Positions 57,904-64,000 of a stretch of DNA of 64,000 nt are shown here, piece by piece (position 1 is the first letter of the stretch; the number at the start of each line of letters is the position of its first letter). The translations under genes were made by a program, and so were the position numbers. Under the pieces are notes generated by a model that searched no databases, had not been told where the DNA came from, and saw only the letters and a list, made by a program, of their open reading frames with translations. Origin of the DNA: Qipengyuania sp. (GTDB lineage: Bacteria > Pseudomonadota > Alphaproteobacteria > Sphingomonadales > Sphingomonadaceae); NCBI GenBank assembly GCA_019745075.1, contig JAIETR010000004.1:1-64000 (forward strand), read 5' to 3'.

Positions 57904-58280
57904 TGTTCGGAGAGCCACCGCCGCAAGAGTTCGAAGAATGGGTCGACTGGCTTGTCGGGCTCATCGGCCGTTATCCGGATAACATTACGATCGGCGAAAT
58001 CGGCTATGTGCAGATGATCCAGCACGTCCTGCTGGCGCGCGAAAAAGTGCCCTCGTCAGGCGCACATTGGGAAATCGCTGCATTTTTTGGACCTGCAGTG
58101 GCAGCGACCGTAGCGCTGCTCGCCCAGGGACGCGTCGAAAGCTACGGCAGTTCCGCCAACTCGGCTCGCGGCCATTTGGGGATGGGAGGTTCGCCCTCTC
58201 ATACCGTCCTTGTTCGCAGCCGGCACCATGCACCCAGGCCTGGATCGCGAGTGGGCGGACCGGCCTCGCGGCCAGCATGA
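57903..58280 (+). CDS. Hypothetical protein downstream of the methyltransferase
   Basis: ATG 1 nt before the MTase stop ends; N-terminal about 85 aa plausible, C-terminal part low complexity and possibly repeat-derived. Confidence 0.45.
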   Translation: MFGEPPPQEFEEWVDWLVGLIGRYPDNITIGEIGYVQMIQHVLLAREKVPSSGAHWEIAAFFGPAVAATVALLAQGRVESYGSSANSARGHLGMGGSPSHTVLVRSRHHAPRPGSRVGGPASRPA

Positions 58281-58377
58281 CGCTCCACGATCTCCGGATC
58301 ATGGAAACATAGGGGGGCGCACACGTCGGCCGGGCTCGGAACGACAATTTGCGATGGAAAGCGTTCCTTCGATGTCA

Positions 58378-58522
58378 TCCCCCTCTCCCCTTGCGGGAGA
58401 GGAGGGAGGCGCGTTAGCGCCGGAAGGAAAGGGGACGGCGGCGCAAGCCGCCGCTGGCGCGGCGGGCCCCTCGCCCGCCCGCGCTGCGCGCGAGGTACCC
58501 TCTCCCGCAAGGGGAGAGGGGA
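58378..58522. repeat. Family C palindromic repeat (ccctctccccttgcgggagagg variant)
   Basis: ccctctccccttgcgggagagg...ccctctcccgcaaggggagagggg. Confidence 0.85.
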
Positions 58523-58614
58523 AAGTCTTCCTCGATCAACCCACCCCGATTGCCCCCTCGCCGCCGCCTCGCTAGAGGCCCCGCACCCGCCCCTCCCGAC
58601 GGATTCTCCCCGCC

Positions 58615-59259
58615 ATGTTGCGCCGCCTCTACGACTGGACTCTCGCCAAGGCCGCGCATCCCCACGCCGAATGGTGGCTGGCGGCCTTCTCCTTCGTCGA
58701 GGCGAGCTTCTTCCCGATCCCGCCGCATCCGCTGCTCGGGCTCATGTGCCTGGCAGAGCCGAGGAAGGCGCTACGCTTCGCCGCCATCGCCACGCTCGCC
58801 TCGGTCGCGGGCGGCATGCTCGGCTATGCGATCGGCTGGGGGCTCTACGACACCGTGGGCACGCAGGTGCTCGCCGCGCTCGGCCTGACCCAGAGCTTCC
58901 CGCAGGCGGTCTGTTACCTCAACGAATACGGCTTCTGGCTGTTCGTGGCCAAGGGCGCGACGCCGATCCCGTTCAAGCTGCTGACCATCACCGCCGGCTT
59001 CATGGGCATGCAGCTGGGGCTGTTCCTGCTCGGCAGCCTGGTCAGCCGCGCCATCAGCTTCATGGTCGTTGGGCTGCTGTTCCAGTTCTTCGGCGCGCCG
59101 ATCAAGCGCTTCATAGACAAGTATTTGGGGCTGGTGACCGCGGGCTTCGTCGCGCTCGTCATCGGCGGTTTCCTCGCCATCGCCTTCCTCGGCGGCGGCG
59201 AGGAGAAGCCGGGCGACAAATGCGCGGGCGTGACCAGCCTGCCGGCGCGGCCGATCTAG
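58615..59259 (+). CDS. YqaA-family (DedA-like) membrane protein
   Basis: LYDWTLAKAAHPHAEWWLAAFSFVEASFFPIPPHPLL...VAKGATPIPFKLLTITAGFMGMQLGLFL. Confidence 0.9.
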   Translation: MLRRLYDWTLAKAAHPHAEWWLAAFSFVEASFFPIPPHPLLGLMCLAEPRKALRFAAIATLASVAGGMLGYAIGWGLYDTVGTQVLAALGLTQSFPQAVCYLNEYGFWLFVAKGATPIPFKLLTITAGFMGMQLGLFLLGSLVSRAISFMVVGLLFQFFGAPIKRFIDKYLGLVTAGFVALVIGGFLAIAFLGGGEEKPGDKCAGVTSLPARPI

Positions 59260-59260
59260 G

Positions 59261-60052
59261 CTAGGCGAAACTCGCCGCGCCCTTCGCCGCGACAAACAAC
59301 CCGACGCCGATCACCGCCAGCGCGAAGCCTATTTCGAGCGCGCGCTTCCGCCCGGCGAGGCGCGCGCCGAGCAAGCGGCCGGTCACGCTGCCCATGATCC
59401 CGCCCGCCACCAGCCAGCCGACCAGGGCCCAGTCGATCAGCCCCGACAGCGCATAGGATGCCGCCGTCGTGGCGCCGAGCGCGCTGACCGCCAGGAGCGA
59501 ACTGCCGATGGCGGCCCCGATCGGCATGGCGGTGGCGGCGATCAGGCCGGGGACGATCAGGAACCCCCCGCCGATGCCGAAGAACCCCGCCAGCAGCCCG
59601 ACCCCAAACCCGATGGGCACGAGGCGGAGCAGCAAGGGGCGCGCCGTGGCCGCGGTCAGCCGGACCTCGGGCGCTTCGCGCGCGCGGCGCCGCCGCAGCA
59701 TCGCCAGGCCGACCACCATCATGAGCACGCCGAACAGCGCCAGCAGCCGCTGACCATCGAAGGCCTTGCCCGCTTCGGCCCCCAGCGCCGCGCCCACCAC
59801 TCCGGCGGTCGCGAAAACCGCGGCGCAGGGCCATTTGACCGTGCCCGCCCGCGCGTGGCCGGCCAGCCCGGCCAGCGCATTGAACGCGACCGCCACCGCC
59901 CCCGTCCCGATCGCCACATGCGGACTCGTCACTCCCACGACGTAGACGAGCAGCGGCACCGCGAGAATCGAGCCGCCCCCGCCCACCAGGCCGAGAACGA
60001 AACCGATCAGCGCCCCCGCCAGGAGCGCGGCGAGGATGGTCTGCGGGTCCAC
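59261..60052 (-). CDS. TauE/SafE-family sulfite exporter
   Basis: GFVLGLVGGGGSILAVPLLVYVVGVTSPHVAIGTGAVAVAFNAL; second half GFFGIGGGFLIVPGLI; GTG start. Confidence 0.9.
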   Translation of the reverse strand: MDPQTILAALLAGALIGFVLGLVGGGGSILAVPLLVYVVGVTSPHVAIGTGAVAVAFNALAGLAGHARAGTVKWPCAAVFATAGVVGAALGAEAGKAFDGQRLLALFGVLMMVVGLAMLRRRRAREAPEVRLTAATARPLLLRLVPIGFGVGLLAGFFGIGGGFLIVPGLIAATAMPIGAAIGSSLLAVSALGATTAASYALSGLIDWALVGWLVAGGIMGSVTGRLLGARLAGRKRALEIGFALAVIGVGLFVAAKGAASFA

Positions 60053-60057
60053 GCCGG

Positions 60058-60570
60058 TCAGCGCGACGCCCGCCGGTTCCACGGTGCGCGGGCCAGCGTC
60101 CGGGCCATGCCGCACCACCCGCTCACGCCGGCAAAGACCAGTCCCGCGCCGACCGTTCCGGCCAGGGCGAACCACGCCGGACCGGCCAGCAGGCCGAGAA
60201 TGACACCAGTCAGGACCAGCCCGCCCGCGGCGATCTGGACCTGGCGCATGATTTCGATCGGTGCCCTGGCGTCCTGGCGAACGGGAAGCCCGGCGGCGCG
60301 CCAGGCCTCGAGACCGCCGTCGAGCACATGCGCCTGCGCCGGGTGGCAGGCGGCCAGCCTGGCGGCGTTCGCGGCGGTTCGCTGGCCCGAGCGGCACAGG
60401 AACACCACCGGCTCCCGACGGGCGAGCGGGCCGATGCGGTCGAGCGGATGGTTCTGCGAACCGGCGATGCTCGCGCGGGCGAATTCGTCGGGATTGCGAA
60501 TGTCGACCAGCACGGCGCCCTGGCGCTGCATACGGGCCGCTTCCTGCGGAGAAACGGAAACGAGGGTCAT
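60058..60570 (-). CDS. Rhodanese domain fused to DUF2892-like membrane domain
   Basis: GAVLVDIRNPDEFARASIAGSQNHPL, VVFLCRSGQRTAANAARL; two C-terminal TM segments. Confidence 0.9.
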   Translation of the reverse strand: MTLVSVSPQEAARMQRQGAVLVDIRNPDEFARASIAGSQNHPLDRIGPLARREPVVFLCRSGQRTAANAARLAACHPAQAHVLDGGLEAWRAAGLPVRQDARAPIEIMRQVQIAAGGLVLTGVILGLLAGPAWFALAGTVGAGLVFAGVSGWCGMARTLARAPWNRRASR

Positions 60571-60911
60571 CGGATTGGCTCCTGACAATAGAGGCGGTGA
60601 AGGGTGGCGAGGAGCTGCTCGGTGCGCGGATCGGCGATGCGATACCACAGCACCTGCGCCTCGCGCCGGAAGGCAACCAGCCCCGCGGCGCGCAGTACGG
60701 CGAGGTGCTGCGAGAGCGCCGACTGCGAAAGCCCGACTGTCGCGGCGAGATCGGTAACGCGCATCTCTCCGCGCTCCACAAGCTGGCACATCGCCATCAG
60801 CCGCCGCCGATTGGCGAGCGACTTGAGCATGACGGCCACAGCGTCGGCCTGGGCCTCGAAACTGGCGAGTTCCGCGGCCGTCATCGCAACAGACAGGGTT
60901 GTATCTTCCAT
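60567..60911 (-). CDS. ArsR-family regulator, BigR/SqrR-like
   Basis: VMLKSLANRRRLMAMCQLVERGEMRVTDLAATVGLSQSALSQHLAVLRAAGLVAFRREAQVLWYRIAD; divergent from an MBL persulfide dioxygenase-like gene. Confidence 0.85.
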   Translation of the reverse strand: MEDTTLSVAMTAAELASFEAQADAVAVMLKSLANRRRLMAMCQLVERGEMRVTDLAATVGLSQSALSQHLAVLRAAGLVAFRREAQVLWYRIADPRTEQLLATLHRLYCQEPIR

Positions 60912-60966
60912 TAGGCTTCTCTAAATAAGCTCGTCCTAAACTAAGTCAAGCGGAAAGGGACTCGCA

Positions 60967-61848
60967 ATGACCACCCCCGAGATTCACGCACACTTCGACG
61001 AGCCGACCAACACGGTGAGTTACCTTGTGGTCGATCCCGCAACGCTGCGCGCCGCGGTCATCGATCCGGTGCTCGATTTCGATCTGGCGAGCGGGGAAGC
61101 CGACGTGCGCTCCGCCGAGGCGATCTTGGCCGCGGCGCGCGAACGGGGCGCTGCGATCGACTGGGTGCTCGAAACCCATGCCCATGCCGATCACCTCTCG
61201 GCCGCGCCCTTTATCAAGGCCGAAACCGGAGCGAAGATCGGAATCGGCGCGCATATCCGCGACGTGCAGAAGATCTTCCGCCCGATCTTCGCCGCCGACG
61301 ACATCAAGACCGACGGCTCCGATTTCGACCGGCTGTTCGAGGATGGCGAGCGGTTCGGGATCGGATCGCTGGAGGTCGAGGTTCTCCATGTTCCCGGCCA
61401 CACCCCGGCCGACGTCGCCTATCGCATCGGCGACGCCGTTTTCGTCGGCGACACGCTGTTCATGCCCGATTACGGGACCGCGCGGGCCGATTTTCCGGGC
61501 GGCGATGCGCGCCAGCTCTACCGCTCGATCCGCAGGCTGTTGAGCCTGCCGCCCGAGACCCGGCTGTTCATGTGCCACGACTACAAGGCGCCGGGCCGCG
61601 ACAGCTACGCCTGGGAGACGACCGTCGCCGAGCAGCGCGCCGCCAGCGTCCATGTGCGCGATGGCATCGGCGAGGACGAGTTCGTCGCCATGCGCGAGGC
61701 CCGCGACGGCGCCCTGGCGGTGCCCCGGCTCCTCCTCCCCGCGGTCCAGGTCAACATCCGCGCCGGCAACCTCCCGCCGGCCGAAGCGAATGGTGTCAGC
61801 TATCTGCTGATTCCGGTGAAGCCGGTGCGCCGGGCGGTGGCGCCCTAG
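60967..61848 (+). CDS. MBL-fold persulfide dioxygenase-like hydrolase (Blh/ETHE1-like)
   Basis: ETHAHADHLSAAPFIKAETGAKIGIG, HVPGHTPADVAYRIGDAVFVGDTLFMPDYGTARADFPGGDARQLYRSI. Confidence 0.92.
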   Translation: MTTPEIHAHFDEPTNTVSYLVVDPATLRAAVIDPVLDFDLASGEADVRSAEAILAAARERGAAIDWVLETHAHADHLSAAPFIKAETGAKIGIGAHIRDVQKIFRPIFAADDIKTDGSDFDRLFEDGERFGIGSLEVEVLHVPGHTPADVAYRIGDAVFVGDTLFMPDYGTARADFPGGDARQLYRSIRRLLSLPPETRLFMCHDYKAPGRDSYAWETTVAEQRAASVHVRDGIGEDEFVAMREARDGALAVPRLLLPAVQVNIRAGNLPPAEANGVSYLLIPVKPVRRAVAP

Positions 61849-61970
61849 ACAATCCCCACCGCCTTGCCCGCCGCCTCGAAAATGCCGAGGATGGTCTCGA
61901 CCTCCTCCCCGGTGTGCTCGGCGCAGAGCGAGCATCTGAGCAGCGTCATATTCGCCGGCGTCGCGGGCGG
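61846..61970 (-). pseudogene. Truncated 3' end of serine palmitoyltransferase (duplicate)
   Basis: Minus-strand PPATPANMTLLRCSLCAEHTGEEVETILGIFEAAGKAVGIV-stop; nearly identical to the spt C-terminus at 63061-63186. Confidence 0.9.
61851..61970 (-). repeat. Direct repeat copy 1 (spt 3' end, about 120 nt)
   Basis: Aligns by eye to 63067-63186 with about 5 mismatches. Confidence 0.9.
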
Positions 61971-61998
61971 CGGGCCGAATGGCGCGCGGTCGACGGGG

Positions 61999-63012
61999 TC
62001 ATCGCCATCGACCGACGGCCGGGCCGCGCTGGTCCTGCCAGGCTTGCCAGTGGAGCTCGAGTTCGGCCGGGATATTCCGTTCAAATTCCGCATCGAGCGG
62101 ATAGTGGGGCATTGCTTCGGCGACGGCATCCAGCACCCCCATCCCTTGCTCGCGATCCTTGCGGCGCTTGAACGGATTCCGTTTCGCCTGATCCGAGAGC
62201 CACAGCTTGTGCAGCGCGAACCAGCGCGGGTCAGGCGCGACAATTCGCGCGGCGGTGGCGTCGCGGCAGGCGACGACCTGTTCGACCGGCCGCCCGAGCA
62301 ATAGCCATTCCTGCTCGGGCAGCGGGATCGGGTGAGGCTTGTCCAAGCGGCCGAGCGCTTCGGCACGCGAAGGGGCGACCAGCAGTTCCACTTCGTAGGA
62401 AGCCGCATTGCGGGCCTGGAAGCTACGCTCGGTGTTGACCGCGAAGGTCGGGTCGACGGCTTTGAGCATGTCCCAAACCGGTGCGCCGGCCGAGCTCTCG
62501 GTTCCTGACCACGCCAGATCGAAATCCTCGGTTTCATCGGATAGGCCGAGGCGCGCAACCGTCTCATAGGCGTACGCCGGCAAGGCGTTCGTGCCCACCA
62601 CCAACAGCTGGCCGTCGAGCAAGCCACGGACATCCGCTTCGCGAAGGATTGGCCCGGCCGCGCTCGCCAGCATCGGCACGCGCAGCGCGCGCGCCAGCCG
62701 CGCAGCTTCTTTCATCGCGGCACGGGCGCGCTCCAGCCGGTCCTTCAGCGCCGCCTTGTCACCGCGATAGGATTCCAGTCGCCTCGCCCTCTCCGCGTCC
62801 CACCGCCCGAGCGTCGTGCCGTTGCCCGAGCGATCGAAAATCTCGTAAAGATATTCGTACTGCCCGACCCGCTTGCGCCGCAGGTCATAGGGCAGTGCGC
62901 GCATCGCGCGCTGCGCGTCGCGCCACACCTCGTAGCGCTGCCGCAAATTGACCAGCGCGCGGGCCTGTTCGTCGGTGAAGGGGTGCAGCGCCATGCCCGA
63001 TTTATCCCACAA
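61999..63012 (-). CDS. GSU2403-like nucleotidyltransferase-fold protein
   Basis: LLDGQLLVVGTNALPAYAYETVARLGLSDETEDFDLAWSG ... YEVELLVAPSR ... FALHKLWLSDQAKRNPFKRRKDREQG: NTase-fold G-T-N / D-x-D pattern. Confidence 0.82.
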   Translation of the reverse strand: MWDKSGMALHPFTDEQARALVNLRQRYEVWRDAQRAMRALPYDLRRKRVGQYEYLYEIFDRSGNGTTLGRWDAERARRLESYRGDKAALKDRLERARAAMKEAARLARALRVPMLASAAGPILREADVRGLLDGQLLVVGTNALPAYAYETVARLGLSDETEDFDLAWSGTESSAGAPVWDMLKAVDPTFAVNTERSFQARNAASYEVELLVAPSRAEALGRLDKPHPIPLPEQEWLLLGRPVEQVVACRDATAARIVAPDPRWFALHKLWLSDQAKRNPFKRRKDREQGMGVLDAVAEAMPHYPLDAEFERNIPAELELHWQAWQDQRGPAVGRWR

Positions 63013-63060
63013 TTCTGCGAATCACGCAAAATGAAGGATAACATCTTCGAAAACAGTCGA

Positions 63061-64000
63061 TTATATAATCCCCACCGCCTTGCCCGCCGCCTCGAAAATC
63101 CCGAGGATGGTCTGGACCTCCTCCCCGGTGTGCTCGGCGCAGAGCGAGCATCTGAGCAGCGTCATATTGGCGGGGGTCGCGGGCGGGCGAGCGAGGTTGA
63201 CGTAGAGGCCGCCCTCGATCAGCGCCTCCCACATCGCGGCGCCGCGCTCCAGGTCCGGCATGATCACCGCGACGATGGCGCTCTGCGGCTCCTCGGTGCC
63301 GAGCTGGAAGCCGAGCGCCTTGAGCCCGGCGTGGAGCGTCTTCGAATTCTCCCACAGATGCGCGCGCTTGTTCGAGCCGTGCATCAGCTTGCGGATCGAG
63401 GTCGCGGCGGTCGCGACCACGCTCGGCGGCAGGCTGGCGGTGAAGACATAGGGCCGGCACACCAGCCGCAGGATCTCGAACTTGGGGTGGTTGGAGACGC
63501 AGAAGCCGCCCACCGTGCCGACGCTCTTGGAGAAGGTGCCGATCACGAAATCGACGTCGGCGAGGCAGTCCTGGTCCTCGGCCACGCCGCGGCCGTGGTG
63601 GCCGATGAAGCCCATCGAATGCGCCTCGTCGACCAGCACCATCGCGCCGTGCTTCTTCGCGACCGCGACCATCTCCTTCAGCGGCGCGATGTCGCCGAGC
63701 ATCGAATAGACGCCCTCGAGGATCACCAGCTTGCCCGCGCCATCGGGAATGCGGCGCAGGCGTTTTTCCATCGCCTCGATGTCGTTGTGCTTGAACGGCA
63801 CGATCTCGGCGTCGCCCAATTTGCAGCCGTCCCAGATGCTGGCGTGGCTGTCGATGTCGAGGACGATGTAATCGCCCTTGCCCGCGATCGTGCTGATGAT
63901 GCCGAGATTGGCCTGGTAGCCGGTCGAGAACACCATGGCGTGATCCATGGCGTAGAACTCGCACAGGGCCTTCTCGACCTCCTTGTGCCCCTGGTAGGTG
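63061..64000 (-). CDS. spt: Serine palmitoyltransferase (5' end outside the window)
   Basis: FVIGTFSKSVGTVGGFCVSNHPKFEILRLVCRPYVFTASLPPSVVATAATSIRKLM; LVDEAHSMGFIGHHGRGV; recalls sphingomonad SPT rather than ALAS. Confidence 0.85.
   Translation of the reverse strand, partial: TYQGHKEVEKALCEFYAMDHAMVFSTGYQANLGIISTIAGKGDYIVLDIDSHASIWDGCKLGDAEIVPFKHNDIEAMEKRLRRIPDGAGKLVILEGVYSMLGDIAPLKEMVAVAKKHGAMVLVDEAHSMGFIGHHGRGVAEDQDCLADVDFVIGTFSKSVGTVGGFCVSNHPKFEILRLVCRPYVFTASLPPSVVATAATSIRKLMHGSNKRAHLWENSKTLHAGLKALGFQLGTEEPQSAIVAVIMPDLERGAAMWEALIEGGLYVNLARPPATPANMTLLRCSLCAEHTGEEVQTILGIFEAAGKAVGII
63067..63186 (-). repeat. Direct repeat copy 2 (3' end of intact spt)
   Basis: See 61851-61970. Confidence 0.9.

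Noticed and set aside
63061-64000. 5-aminolevulinate synthase (hemA)
   Set aside because: Same alpha-oxoamine synthase superfamily, but FSKSVGTVGGFCVSNHPKFE, the Arg/Pro-rich RPYVFTASLPPSVVATAATSIRKL and the C-terminal ARPPATPANMTLLRCSLCAEHT resemble sphingomonad serine palmitoyltransferase as I recall it.

Overview
High-GC chromosomal window. Gene content, including a serine palmitoyltransferase gene at the right edge, points to a sphingomonad-type alphaproteobacterium. Most of it is housekeeping backbone: hom, glpX, prs, hisN, rpmI-rplT, pheST, prfC, glnK-amt, argDF, hslO, queC, sodC, an OmpA-family gene, and a BigR/Blh sulfide-detox locus. On this sit (i) an arsenic cassette whose aquaporin-type channel gene is broken by a single in-frame TGA; (ii) a near-complete RcGTA-type gene transfer agent cluster on the minus strand (about 39.4-55.1 kb), split by a NYN-domain nuclease cassette with its own terminator; (iii) a methyltransferase/REase-like fusion with a compositionally foreign central segment; (iv) several families of palindromic repeats, some inside coding sequence (pheT twice, the GTA prohead protease at both ends, the GTA gp10-like gene). 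The observation I rate highest is an architecture seen twice: small selfish or defence-like cargo (VapBC; a GSU2403-like nucleotidyltransferase) lies between an intact housekeeping gene (prs; spt) and a truncated duplicate of that gene's end (207 bp, identical by eye; about 120 bp with a few mismatches). No integrase or transposase is visible. All calls come from reading sequence and translations; no database or alignment was run.
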